A DNA stretch of 64,000 nucleotides from JAKACA01 sp052143575. GTDB taxonomy: Bacteria; Actinomycetota; Acidimicrobiia; Acidimicrobiales; Bog-793. Positions within the stretch are counted from its first letter, which is position 1. Each line of letters starts with the position of its first letter. A model generated the notes under the pieces. It made no database searches, had not been told where the DNA came from, and worked only from the letters and a program-made list of their open reading frames with translations. Made by a program: the position numbers and the translations under genes. The DNA lies in NCBI GenBank assembly GCA_052143575.1, contig JBKQSP010000125.1, positions 1 through 64,000 of the forward strand, in the 5' to 3' direction. Below, piece by piece: positions 44,564 to 53,700 of this stretch.

Positions 44564-45471
44564 GGGTCGGTCGAGACCCAGGCGAGGGCGATCTCGGCCG
44601 CCACGGCGACGTTGTTGCGCACCGCCCAGACGTTGGCTTCGAGGCTGGCGCCCTGCGACGCCCGGTAGATGTGGTCGAGGAGGAAGGGGGTGACGCCCTT
44701 GCCGCGAACGCCGGCAGCCTCGGCTGCCGCCACGGCGCCCGCCAGGAGGGTGTCGTGCAGGGCGGGGTCAAGCTCGTGTTCGGCCGGCACCGGGTTTGCC
44801 ACGACGATGGCGCTCGTCAACCCGAGGGCGTCGGCCGCCTGCATGACGGCGGCGACCTCTGCGGGCGTCGTCACGCTCCAGTCGAGGTCGTAGCCGGAGT
44901 CGGCGACGTAGAAGCCGGGGAAGCGGCGTGTCCGGTACCCGGCGACGGTGACGCCGAGCGTTTCGAGTCTCTCCAGCGTGGCGGGCACGTCGAGGATCGA
45001 CTTCACTCCGGCGCACACCACCGTGATGGGAGTGCGCGCCAGCGTCCCGAGGTCGGCCGACTCGTCGAAGGACTCGACGGCACCGCGGTGGACGCCGCCG
45101 AGGCCGCCGGTGGCGAAGAGGCGGATACCGGCGCGCCGCGCCAGCGCGGCTGTGGACGCAACGGTCGTGGCGGCATGGCGCCCGGCCGCCATCGCCAAGG
45201 GAAGCTCGCGTACGCCGACCTTGGCGACCTCCTCGGAGTAGGCCAGCAGCTCGAGCTGACCGGCATCGAGTCCGACGATGACCTCCCCTGCCACGACCCC
45301 GACGGTGGCGGGCGTGACGCCGGCCTCTCGCAGGATCTCCTCCAGCTGGCGGGCGACCTCGAGGTTGCGAGGCCGCGGCAGGCCGTGGCTGATGATCGTC
45401 GACTCGAGGGCGACGACGGGACGCCTCGACTCGACGGCCCGGCGGACCTCCTCGGCGACGGTCGGGGTCAC
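44560..45471 (-). CDS. psuG: Pseudouridine-5'-phosphate glycosidase
   Basis: A 303-residue enzyme. It has VALESTIISHGLPRPRNLEVA (catalytic-site Glu), ATGGLGGVHRG, VVCAGVKSILDVPATLE, the FPGFY segment and ANPVPAEHELD, all PsuG hallmarks, and the length matches. It cleaves the C-glycosidic bond to uracil and ribose-5-phosphate. It starts with GTG inside the stop of the phosphomutase gene (GTGA) and overlaps psuK downstream. Confidence 0.93.
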   Translation of the reverse strand: MTPTVAEEVRRAVESRRPVVALESTIISHGLPRPRNLEVARQLEEILREAGVTPATVGVVAGEVIVGLDAGQLELLAYSEEVAKVGVRELPLAMAAGRHAATTVASTAALARRAGIRLFATGGLGGVHRGAVESFDESADLGTLARTPITVVCAGVKSILDVPATLERLETLGVTVAGYRTRRFPGFYVADSGYDLDWSVTTPAEVAAVMQAADALGLTSAIVVANPVPAEHELDPALHDTLLAGAVAAAEAAGVRGKGVTPFLLDHIYRASQGASLEANVWAVRNNVAVAAEIALAWVSTDP

Positions 45472-47165
45472 GTCGAGAGGGCGCCGACGACGGCGTCGCT
45501 GAGTCGGTCGAGTGTCTCGGCCGCGAGGCGGCGGGTGTTCTCCAGGCCGGCCGAGGCGAGCGGGGCGACGACCTCGAGGTAGGCCTTGAGCTTCGGTTCG
45601 GTGCCGCTCGGGCGAACGACGAGCCGGGCGCCTCCGAGACGGTAGATGAGCACGTCGGATGGCGGCAGGTGCCCGAGACCGCCGGCGAGGTCGAGCGCTT
45701 CGGTCACCGGGATGCCTGCCAGTTCCTGCAGCGGCGCCTGGCGCAGCCTCGACATGAGGGCGGTAGGGGAGTCGTGCCGGATCGAGAGCTGGGCCGTCAG
45801 GTGAACACCGTGGCGGATCTCGAGTGCGTCCCAGCGGTCGAGAAGTGATCGCCCGCTGCTCGCCGCCTCGGCTGCCATGGCGAGCACGGCCAAGGCGGCA
45901 CCGATGCCGTCCTTGTCGCGGACGACCTCGCCGACGCAGTAGCCGAGGGCTTCTTCGTACCCGAGCACGAAGCGGGTCGTCGCGGTTGGCTCCGCCGGCC
46001 CGGATGTCCTGGCAGCACGGACGATCCACTTGAAGCCCGTGAGGGTCTCGGCATAGGAGGCTCCGGCGGCTGCAGCGATCTTCGAGAGCATCGAGGAGGA
46101 GACGATCGTCGTGGCGACAAGCCGGGATGTTCCGGCGCTGCTGCTGCGCTCCAGCAGATAGTCGCCGAGCAGGCTCCCGAGCTGGTCACCGGTGAGCGCC
46201 CGCCAGCCACCCGGGCGGGCGGGAGCCGGCAGGGCCACGGCCAAGCGGTCGCCATCCGGGTCGTTCGCGATGACGAGGTCGGCACCGATGGCTCGGGCCT
46301 CGTCGAGGGCGAGATCGAGGGCGCCCGGCTCCTCGGGGTTCGGGAACACGACCGTTGGGAAGTCGGCATCGGGTGCTGCCTGGGCCGGCACGACGTGGGG
46401 TGGCGGCCAGCCGGCACGCTCGAGGGCGGCGAGGAACGCGCCGAGGGCGACTCCGTGCAGGGGCGTGTAGACGACCTTGAGTGGCGGAGCATCTGACGGA
46501 GCGGGCGACGCGGCGGTGATGGCGTCGAGGTAGGCATTGACGACATCAGGGCCGTGGTGGACGACGAGCGGGCCGTCAGCGTCCCCGAGGGCGATGCGGG
46601 AAAGGGGACCGACCGCCTCGATGGCCGCCTCGATCTCGGCATCGGCTGGCGGGACGATCTGAGCACCGTCGCCGAGGTAGAGCTTGTAGCCGTTGTCGGC
46701 CGGAGGATTGTGACTGGCGGTGATCATGACGCCGGCCGCAGCCCCGAGATGCAGCACGGCAAAGGCCACGATGGGAGTCGGGCGCTGCCGCTCCAGCAGG
46801 TGGACGTGAAACCCCGCCCCCGTCAGCACGAGGGCCACCTCCTCGACGAATTCGGCCGAGCCGTGGCGGGCGTCGCAACCGACGACCACGCCGTGCTGGC
46901 GGGAGCCCGGCACGTGCTCGTCGAGCCAGGCGGCGAGGGCGGCCGTCGCCGATCGCACGACGGCCCGGTTCATGCGGTTCGGGCCGGCGGCGACGGCGCC
47001 CCGCAGACCCGCCGTGCCGAAGCGCAACCGGCCGGCGAAGCGGTCCTCGAGCTCCGCCTCGGCTTCGGCGCTCCGGTCGGCGAGGAGCCGCTCCAGCTCC
47101 GCCCGCGTGGAGGGATCAGGGTCGTCGGCGATCCAGGCGCGAGCTCGCCTTTCGAGGTTGCTCAC
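45468..47165 (-). CDS. Alpha-D-phosphohexomutase, probably phosphopentomutase
   Basis: A 565-residue enzyme. Phospho-Ser loop ITASHNPPADNGYK, metal loop NDPDGDR, sugar loop GYEEALGY and phosphate loop RPSGTEPKLKAYLE are all present. Sequence is of the PGM2/phosphomannomutase-like type, members of which move phosphate between C1 and C5 of pentoses. Gene neighbours (PNP, thymidine phosphorylase, deoC) point to ribose-1-phosphate and deoxyribose-1-phosphate as substrates; classic DeoB is not found here. It overlaps PNP and psuG by GTGA junctions. Confidence 0.88.
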   Translation of the reverse strand: MSNLERRARAWIADDPDPSTRAELERLLADRSAEAEAELEDRFAGRLRFGTAGLRGAVAAGPNRMNRAVVRSATAALAAWLDEHVPGSRQHGVVVGCDARHGSAEFVEEVALVLTGAGFHVHLLERQRPTPIVAFAVLHLGAAAGVMITASHNPPADNGYKLYLGDGAQIVPPADAEIEAAIEAVGPLSRIALGDADGPLVVHHGPDVVNAYLDAITAASPAPSDAPPLKVVYTPLHGVALGAFLAALERAGWPPPHVVPAQAAPDADFPTVVFPNPEEPGALDLALDEARAIGADLVIANDPDGDRLAVALPAPARPGGWRALTGDQLGSLLGDYLLERSSSAGTSRLVATTIVSSSMLSKIAAAAGASYAETLTGFKWIVRAARTSGPAEPTATTRFVLGYEEALGYCVGEVVRDKDGIGAALAVLAMAAEAASSGRSLLDRWDALEIRHGVHLTAQLSIRHDSPTALMSRLRQAPLQELAGIPVTEALDLAGGLGHLPPSDVLIYRLGGARLVVRPSGTEPKLKAYLEVVAPLASAGLENTRRLAAETLDRLSDAVVGALST

Positions 47166-47980
47166 GGGAGGCGGCGGATCACCGAGGCGAGGAGCGAGCC
47201 GACGGTGTTGGCGGCGGCCGCCCCGGCGGCGATGACTTCCTCGTGGTCGATGGCGACGTCGTGGCCGGCGGCGGCGTTGGTCACGAGCGAGATGCCGAGC
47301 ACCTCGGCACCGAGGTGGCGGGCGGCGATTGCTTCGAGGGCGGTCGACATCCCGACGAGGTCGGCGCCGAGGCGGCGGAGCATCGCCACCTCCGCCGGTG
47401 TCTCGTAGTTCGGCCCACTGAGAGCGGCGTATACACCCTCCTCCAGCGTCGCGTCCTCCGCCCGGGCGACTTGGCGGAGCCGGGCGCTGTAGAGGTCCGT
47501 CAGGTCGACAAAGCGCGGCGGATAGCCGGATGGAGGGGGCGGCCCGACGAGGGGGGACGTGGCCGTCAGGTTCAGGTGGTCCCGGATGAGCACCGGCTGA
47601 CCGACGCCGTAGGCGGGGTTCACGGCTCCCGCCGCGTTGGTGAGTATCAGGTAGCGGCATCCCGCCGCGACGGCCGTGCGCACCCCGTGGACGACCGTGG
47701 CAGGGGAGTGGCCCTCGTAGAGGTGCACGCGTCCGACGAAGATCAGCACTGCCCGCTCGCCCACTTCGACCGACCGCAGCACGCCGGAGTGGCCCGCCAC
47801 GGTCGGTGCCGGGAAGCCTCCGATCTCGCTCACGGGGACTTCGACCACCTCGCCGGCGCCGATGGCGGCGGCCGCCGGCGACCACCCGGAGCCGAGCACG
47901 ACGGCAACGTCGTGATGGTGGCGCCCAGTCAACCTCGCCAGCGTGGCGGCGGCATCGACGGCCGCCGCGAACGGGTCCAC
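47162..47980 (-). CDS. Purine nucleoside phosphorylase
   Basis: A 272-residue enzyme of the trimeric PNP type. It has AVVLGSGW (phosphate site), GRVHLYEGHSPATVVHGVR, ILTNAAGAVNP, LSGPNYETPAEVAMLRRLG, GMSTALEAIAARHLG and SLVTNAAAGH with the purine-contacting Asn. It cleaves purine (deoxy)nucleosides with phosphate to base and sugar-1-phosphate, the substrate of the phosphomutase that overlaps it downstream. The GTG at 47980 lies 3 bases past the permease gene stop. Confidence 0.93.
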   Translation of the reverse strand: MDPFAAAVDAAATLARLTGRHHHDVAVVLGSGWSPAAAAIGAGEVVEVPVSEIGGFPAPTVAGHSGVLRSVEVGERAVLIFVGRVHLYEGHSPATVVHGVRTAVAAGCRYLILTNAAGAVNPAYGVGQPVLIRDHLNLTATSPLVGPPPPSGYPPRFVDLTDLYSARLRQVARAEDATLEEGVYAALSGPNYETPAEVAMLRRLGADLVGMSTALEAIAARHLGAEVLGISLVTNAAAGHDVAIDHEEVIAAGAAAANTVGSLLASVIRRLP

Positions 47981-47983
47981 GGA

Positions 47984-49273
47984 CTACTCCCGCGAGTACG
48001 GTTTGCCGTCGGCTGCCGGAGGTCGTACGCGGCCGACGAGGCCCGAGACGACGGCGATCGTGATCACGTACGGCGCCATCGACAGGAAGGGAGCCGGTAT
48101 CCCGACGTTGAGCACCCCCAACACGCTCTGCAGGGACTCTGCGAATCCGAAGAGGAGTGCCGCCCCGAGGGCGCCGTAGGGGCGCCAGCGCCCGAAGATC
48201 ATTGCCGCCAGCGCCACGAAGCCGAGCCCTGCGCTCATGTCGGTGGTGAACTCGCCGATCGAGCCGATCGTGAAATAGGCGCCGCCGATGCCGGCGAGGG
48301 CGCCGCCGATGACCACGTTGGAATACCGGGTCCCGATGACGTGCAGTCCGACCGTCTCGGCCGCCTGCGGGTGCTCGCCGATCGCACGCACCCGCAGGCC
48401 CCAGCGGGTCCTGAACAGGCCGACGTTGACCGTGACGAGGAGGATGGCGGCCAGGTAGACGAAGAGGTTCTGGTCGAAGAGAACCGGGCCGACGATCGGG
48501 ATCTTCGAGAGCAACGGGATCTTCCAGGCCGAGAACGTGATGCCGGTGTTCAGACTGCTCTGGTAGGGCGTGAGCACTTCGTAGAGGAGGTAATTCGTGA
48601 GACCGAGCGCAAAGGCGTCGATCACGACTCCGATGATGATCTGATCGGCGCCGTAGCGCAGTGCGAGGAAGGCGAGCAGCCAGCCGAAGATCGCACCGGC
48701 ACCGGCGCCGCAGAGCACACCGAGCCAGAGGTCACCGGTCCAGGACGCGATCATCGCCCCGAGGAAGGCGCCGGCGAGGAACTGTCCCTCGATGGCGATG
48801 TTGATGACCCCGGACCGCTCGCACAGGATTCCCGAGAGCGAGCCGTAGACGAGCGGTGTCGCTCCGATCAGCGTCCCGGCGAGCACGCTGACGAAGTTGA
48901 GCGTGGCCCCCCGCGCCGCCCAGGTGAGGAACGACCACACGAAGACGATGACACCGAGAGTGAAGATGGCGTACATGCCGCGACTGCGGCGCCACGTGAA
49001 GAGCAGTGCGCCGAGGCCGGCGCAGACAATGGCGAGGATGATCGATATCCACCGCACGTCCATCGTGATGGGCGCGACGTTGACGGCAGGTGACGCCGTC
49101 AGGATGAATCTTGAGTGCAGCTTGCCGTTGACGCCCACGCCGAACGCCAAGAACATGACGGCGGCCAGCAGCCCGAGGAAGATCCCCATGCCGTGCCGGC
49201 GGCCGGCCGGGACGAATCGGGCCTGGACAGGGGCCATCTCGCCAGGCGTGACCGTGATCGCGCTCACGCCCAC
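47984..49273 (-). CDS. Nucleoside ABC transporter permease (NupQ/BmpD-like)
   Basis: A 429-residue permease with 10 or more hydrophobic segments. The BPD_transp_2 core is seen as LSGILCERSGVINIAIEGQFLAGA and the coupling region RVRAIGEHPQAAETVGLH. An extra N-terminal region with two helices (residues ~30-110) precedes the core. It overlaps the other permease by 10 bases and lies just before PNP. It is part of the BMP-type importer for nucleosides. Confidence 0.9.
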   Translation of the reverse strand: MGVSAITVTPGEMAPVQARFVPAGRRHGMGIFLGLLAAVMFLAFGVGVNGKLHSRFILTASPAVNVAPITMDVRWISIILAIVCAGLGALLFTWRRSRGMYAIFTLGVIVFVWSFLTWAARGATLNFVSVLAGTLIGATPLVYGSLSGILCERSGVINIAIEGQFLAGAFLGAMIASWTGDLWLGVLCGAGAGAIFGWLLAFLALRYGADQIIIGVVIDAFALGLTNYLLYEVLTPYQSSLNTGITFSAWKIPLLSKIPIVGPVLFDQNLFVYLAAILLVTVNVGLFRTRWGLRVRAIGEHPQAAETVGLHVIGTRYSNVVIGGALAGIGGAYFTIGSIGEFTTDMSAGLGFVALAAMIFGRWRPYGALGAALLFGFAESLQSVLGVLNVGIPAPFLSMAPYVITIAVVSGLVGRVRPPAADGKPYSRE

Positions 49274-50544
49274 CCCTTTGTGGCAATGCGAGCTTGACCT
49301 CCCCGCGCCTCACGCAGCCGGAACACCTCGCGCACAAGCGCCGGCGTGGCCACCATGAAGACGATCACCGCTTGGATCACCGTCGTGAGGTCGATCGGGA
49401 TGCCCGTCACGGCCTGCATGTTGCGGCCGCCAGAGATGAGCGCCGCGAACAGCAGCGAGCCGAGGACGATGCCACCGGGGCTGTTTCGACCGAGGAGCGC
49501 CACCGTGATGGCGTTGAACCCCGTGTTGCCGCCGTAGCCGGCGGAGAGGAAGAAGTCGGTGCCTGAAAGCGTCGCCATGCCGGCCATGCCGAGCAGCGCC
49601 CCCGAGATCGTGAGAACGAGGATGGTGACGCGCCGGGCGTCTATACCGGCCGTCTTGCCGGCGTCCGGGTTGAGGCCGATCACCTTGAAGGAGAAGCCGA
49701 GCCGGCTCCTTCGCATCAGCCACCAGGTGACGAGCGCCATCACGAGCGCCACGACCAACGAAAGGTTCACCCGCAGCGTGCTACCGAAGAGATGCGGCAT
49801 CTGAGCCGTGGGAGGCATGTTTTTCGAGATCGCGTTCGACTGCCCCGGCTGCTGGAAGGGAGAGATGGTGAGCAGCCATTCGAGCAGGTCGAGGAAGATG
49901 TAGTTGAGCATGATGGTCGTGATGACCTCATGGGCACCGGTCATGGCTTTGAGGATGCCGGGGATGAAACCCGCCACGGCCCCGCCGACTGCGCCGGCCA
50001 GGATGACGAGCGGGATGTGGATGCCGATCGGTGCCTTGAGCTCCGTCCCGACCCAGAGGGCGGCCACGGCGCCCGCGATCAGCTGCCCCTGACCACCGAT
50101 GTTGAACACGCCGGTGGAGAACCCGAGCCCCACGCCGAGCCCGGCGAGCATGAGCGGGGTGGCGGCGACGAGCGTCTCCGAGATCGGGTTGAAGGCCTGA
50201 GTGAGACCCTGCGCGTGGGGATTGAAGATCGAGCCCTCGACCAGCGACGAGTAGGCGGCAGCGACGGTCGACCAGCTCTCGCCGAAGGCGTGGCCCGGAT
50301 TGCTTCCAATGTGCCCCCAGGCCTGCAGCACCGTCGGGGACGTGCAAAGGATCAGTAGCGCCCCGACGACGAGCGCAAAAAAGATCGCACAGACGGTGAC
50401 CACGAGCGCGTTGGCCTCGCTGAGCCGGCGCAGCAGGTCGACCGCCTGCGCCCGCCGGTTCGGCCCGGCCGGTCCGCCCGCCTGCCCCGGCTCCGCAGCG
50501 ACGTCCGACTGGTCGAGGTCGGGGACGTCCGTGTCCTCGCTCAT
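49264..50544 (-). CDS. Nucleoside ABC transporter permease (NupP-like)
   Basis: A 426-residue permease with an N-terminal cytoplasmic stretch (MSEDTDVPDLDQSDVAAE) and about 8 hydrophobic segments. It has FSTGVFNIGGQGQLIAGA and FKVIGLNPDAGKTAGID, the membrane and coupling motifs of the BPD_transp_2 family. It overlaps the ATPase gene by ATGA and the second permease by 10 bases, implying a fixed stoichiometry. Confidence 0.9.
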   Translation of the reverse strand: MSEDTDVPDLDQSDVAAEPGQAGGPAGPNRRAQAVDLLRRLSEANALVVTVCAIFFALVVGALLILCTSPTVLQAWGHIGSNPGHAFGESWSTVAAAYSSLVEGSIFNPHAQGLTQAFNPISETLVAATPLMLAGLGVGLGFSTGVFNIGGQGQLIAGAVAALWVGTELKAPIGIHIPLVILAGAVGGAVAGFIPGILKAMTGAHEVITTIMLNYIFLDLLEWLLTISPFQQPGQSNAISKNMPPTAQMPHLFGSTLRVNLSLVVALVMALVTWWLMRRSRLGFSFKVIGLNPDAGKTAGIDARRVTILVLTISGALLGMAGMATLSGTDFFLSAGYGGNTGFNAITVALLGRNSPGGIVLGSLLFAALISGGRNMQAVTGIPIDLTTVIQAVIVFMVATPALVREVFRLREARGGQARIATKGWA

Positions 50545-52112
50545 GACTCAAAGCCTCCCGCCCCCGCCGCGGCGGCAAGCCGTCCGGCGGCGTCAGCGGC
50601 CGGCGCGTCGTCCCCGGAGATGCCGGCCATCATCAGACCGATACGCTCCCGACCGGCGCTCGCATCGACGACGCCGATGATCCGACCCCGGTACATGACG
50701 GCGATGCGGTCGCCGAGGGCGAGCACCTCGTCGAGCTCGGACGAGACGATGAGGACCGCCGTGCCCTGGTCACGCTCGGCGACGATCCGTTTGTGGACGT
50801 ACTCGATCGAACCGACGTCGAGGCCACGGGTCGGCTGCGACGCCACGACCAGCTTGACCGGCCTGCCGAGCTCACGCGCCAGGACGACCTTCTGCTGGTT
50901 GCCGCCCGAGAGCGAGGAGACCGGATCCTCGACCGAACCGGCGCGGATGTCGAACTCCTGCACGCGCCGTTCCGCGTTCTCCTTCACGACGCCGAGATTC
51001 CGGGAAGCCCGACCGGCGTACGGGGGATCTCCGTACATGTCGAGCACGAGGTTGTCCGCCAGGTCCATCGCGAGCACGAGGGCGTCCTTCTGGCGGTCCT
51101 CCGGCACGTGCGCCACGCCGGCGTGGAGGCGCTGACGAGGCGTGGCGTGGGTCAGATCCTCACCGTCGACGACGACGCTGCCGCGCAGTGTGGGCCGCAG
51201 CCCCGTGATCGCCTCCACGAGCTCTGTCTGGCCGTTCCCCTGCACGCCGGCCAGGGCCACGATCTCGCCGGCGCGCACCTCCAGGTCGACGCCGTCGACG
51301 GCGACCAGATCGCGGTCGTCAGTGACGGTGAGATCTCTCAGCTGGAGCACGACGTCCCCGGGAGCGGCCGGGCCCTTCGTCACCGTGAGCAGGACGGACC
51401 GACCGACCATCATCGATGCCAGCTCCTGCTCGCTCGACTCGGCGGGCGTCGTCGTGCCGACGACCTTTCCCAGCCGCATCACCGTCACCCGGTCGGCGAT
51501 CTCCCGCACCTCCTTGAGCTTGTGACTGATGAACAGGATCGAGCGCCCACTGGCTGCGAGCGAGCGCATGATGCGGAAGAGAGCCTCCGTCTCCTGCGGC
51601 GTCAGCACGGACGTCGGCTCGTCGAGGATGAGCACGTTGGCGTTGCGCTCGAGGGCCTTCAGGATCTCGACGCGTTGCTGGACACCAACCGGGATGTCCT
51701 CGACGACGGCGTCCGGGTCCACCTCGAGGCCGTACTCCATCGACAGGCGGCGGATGTCGGCGGCGGCATTCTTGCGGTCGTAGAAGATCTTGCCCTTCGT
51801 TGGCTCGAACCCGAGCACGACGTTCTCGGCCACGGTGAACACGGGAACCAGCATGAAGTGCTGGTGGACCATGCCGATCCCGGCGCGCACGGCGTCACCC
51901 GGGTCGGCGATCCTGACCGGCTCGCCGCCGATGCGGATCTCCCCGCTGTCCGGCCGCAACATGCCGAAGAGGACGTTCATGAGCGTCGACTTGCCGGCGC
52001 CGTTCTCGCCGAGGAGGCCGTGGATCTCGCCTTCTTCGACGGTCAGGCTCACCCGGTCGTTCGCGACGAGCTGGCCGAAGCGCTTGGTGATGTCGATGAG
52101 TTCGAGCTTCAT
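50541..52112 (-). CDS. Nucleoside ABC transporter ATP-binding protein (double ABC domain)
   Basis: A 523-residue ATPase with two ABC domains. The first has GENGAGKST (residues 36-44), MVHQHFMLVP and VLILDEPTSVL; the second has the degenerate Walker A GVQGNGQTEL and the signature LSGGNQQKVVLAREL. This is the pattern of BMP/ribose-type importers. It is the first of three overlapping transporter genes downstream of bmpA, from which two strong hairpins separate it. Confidence 0.94.
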   Translation of the reverse strand: MKLELIDITKRFGQLVANDRVSLTVEEGEIHGLLGENGAGKSTLMNVLFGMLRPDSGEIRIGGEPVRIADPGDAVRAGIGMVHQHFMLVPVFTVAENVVLGFEPTKGKIFYDRKNAAADIRRLSMEYGLEVDPDAVVEDIPVGVQQRVEILKALERNANVLILDEPTSVLTPQETEALFRIMRSLAASGRSILFISHKLKEVREIADRVTVMRLGKVVGTTTPAESSEQELASMMVGRSVLLTVTKGPAAPGDVVLQLRDLTVTDDRDLVAVDGVDLEVRAGEIVALAGVQGNGQTELVEAITGLRPTLRGSVVVDGEDLTHATPRQRLHAGVAHVPEDRQKDALVLAMDLADNLVLDMYGDPPYAGRASRNLGVVKENAERRVQEFDIRAGSVEDPVSSLSGGNQQKVVLARELGRPVKLVVASQPTRGLDVGSIEYVHKRIVAERDQGTAVLIVSSELDEVLALGDRIAVMYRGRIIGVVDASAGRERIGLMMAGISGDDAPAADAAGRLAAAAGAGGFES

Positions 52113-52136
52113 CGGGCGCCTCCTGGCCTTACATGA

Positions 52137-52169
52137 GGAACCGGGCCGGTCGCCGACCGGCCCGGTTCC
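52137..52169 (-). terminator. Strong perfect hairpin between bmpA and the ABC ATPase gene
   Basis: A 16-bp perfect inverted repeat (GGAACCGGGCCGGTCG and its complement) with one central base; physically about 14 bp with a small loop. It lacks a T tract. With the next hairpin it may stop most transcripts after bmpA. Confidence 0.6.
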
Positions 52170-52187
52170 GTTACGTCACCAGAGCCA

Positions 52188-52226
52188 TACCGGACCCGCC
52201 TGGGCCTTGGGCGGGCGGGTCCGGTA
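52188..52226 (-). terminator. Second hairpin between bmpA and the ABC ATPase gene
   Basis: TACCGGACCCGCC pairs perfectly with GGCGGGTCCGGTA over 13 bp with a 13-base loop, 28 bases past the bmpA stop. This and the adjacent hairpin suggest attenuation or 3'-end protection of the bmpA message. Confidence 0.6.
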
Positions 52227-52254
52227 CCGGATGTGCATCAGCCGAGGTGGTTCG

Positions 52255-53514
52255 TCACCCCGAGCAGACGGAGGAGGCAGACGAGGCGGGCGTGGCCGCC
52301 GCGGCCGGGTAGCTGCACGGATTCACCGAGATGGTGCCGCTCTCGATGCCCGACTTGATGGTGCTGAGCTCGGACACCACGCTCGCCGGGATCTTGCTGG
52401 AGAAGTCGTGGTACGGGGCCAGGGTGACGCCGCCGTTGGCGAGGGTGCCCGTGTAGAAACCGCCCTTGAAGGTGCCGTGGACGGCGGCCAGAACGGCGGT
52501 CTCGACCGACGGCGCGATGCCCTTCTCGACGCTCGTGATGAAGTACGAGCAGGCGCTCGGGTCCGAGACGCAGCCGTCGGTGTCGACCCACTCCATCTCG
52601 ACCGAGCCGGCGCTGCTGGCGTCAGCCGACTGGATGGCAGCCACGGCGCCGAGGCCGACACCGCCAGCCACCGAGAAGATCACGCTGGCGCCCTCGCCGA
52701 TGAGGGTCTGGGTGTCGGTCTTGCCGAGGCCGTCGTCGGTGAAGTTGTTGGTGAACAGCCCACTGCCGCTGTAGTTGTTGGCGGTCCGGCCCTTGGAGGT
52801 CGGATACCAGCCGTACACCTTCACCGACTTGTTGTTCAGCTGGTCGTAGTAGCGCACACCCGCCACCCAGCCGTCCATGTAGATGGTGACGGTCGGGATG
52901 TTCATGCCACCGAACTCGCCCACGGCGCCGCCTGGCGCAATCGAGTTCGACTTTGCCTCGGCGGCGGCGAGGTAGCCGCCGAGGAAGGCGTCCTCGTTCG
53001 TCTCGTAGGCGAGGTTGTCGATGTTCGACAGCGTCGTCTCGGAGGTGCTGGTGCCGGGGCAGCCCTGTGCGGTTCCGCCCGGGCAGTCGACGATGGCGAA
53101 GTCCAGGCTCGGGTGCGCCTTGGCGGCGGTCTGGGTGGCGGTGGCCATGTCGAAGCCGACGGTGATGATGATTCCGCAGTGCTCACTGATGAAGTCGTCG
53201 ATGTTGGGCGTGTAGTCGCTCGTCGAGGACGACGAGAGGAACTTGGGCATGATGTTCGCGTCGACCTTGACCGCGTCCAGCAGCCCCTGGTAGGCGGAGG
53301 CGTTGAACGAGCGGTCGTTGATGCCACCGGTGTCGGTCACCTCACAGGCGAGGAACTTCGCCCCGCTGGCAGCCGTCGTCGTCGTGGATCCTCCGGCGGC
53401 GGAGGTCGTGGTCGTGGTCGAGGAGCTCGATCCACAGGCCGCCAGCGCGCCGGCCGCCAGGAGGGTGACGGCCACCTTGGTCACGGTGTTCCGGAGATTC
53501 CGGCTTCGTCTCAT
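52255..53514 (-). CDS. BMP-family nucleoside-binding lipoprotein
   Basis: A 419-residue lipoprotein. The lipobox LAAC and a Ser/Thr linker precede a BMP (PnrA-like) domain from about residue 53, with CEVTDTGGINDRSFNASAYQG, GFDMATATQTAAKAHP, ETNEDAFLGGYLAA, GVGEFGGMNIPTVTIYMDGW, and a C-terminal part. It captures nucleosides outside the cell for the importer encoded downstream. A C-terminal tail with two Cys extends beyond family norm. It is the promoter-proximal transporter gene. Confidence 0.9.
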   Translation of the reverse strand: MRRSRNLRNTVTKVAVTLLAAGALAACGSSSSTTTTTSAAGGSTTTTAASGAKFLACEVTDTGGINDRSFNASAYQGLLDAVKVDANIMPKFLSSSSTSDYTPNIDDFISEHCGIIITVGFDMATATQTAAKAHPSLDFAIVDCPGGTAQGCPGTSTSETTLSNIDNLAYETNEDAFLGGYLAAAEAKSNSIAPGGAVGEFGGMNIPTVTIYMDGWVAGVRYYDQLNNKSVKVYGWYPTSKGRTANNYSGSGLFTNNFTDDGLGKTDTQTLIGEGASVIFSVAGGVGLGAVAAIQSADASSAGSVEMEWVDTDGCVSDPSACSYFITSVEKGIAPSVETAVLAAVHGTFKGGFYTGTLANGGVTLAPYHDFSSKIPASVVSELSTIKSGIESGTISVNPCSYPAAAATPASSASSVCSG

Positions 53515-53700
53515 TGCAGCTTTGCCCCTTTGCGTCGCGACGTGAGTCGATCGGATGAACCGGAGAATCGGCTCACGTGCCCCCTCGGCCGCCGGGACGA
53601 TCCCCTCTCGCCACCGTAGCCGGTTCGCAATATGCCGCGCAGGTCCTTCGCACGCTGGTGCGGCGATTCGGCTGATCGGCCTCCGCCGGCCGGCAGAGAC

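Noticed and set aside
47243..49093. 616-codon plus-strand frame across PNP and permease genes
   Set aside because: Asp/Arg/Glu-rich antisense shadow without motifs or start signal.
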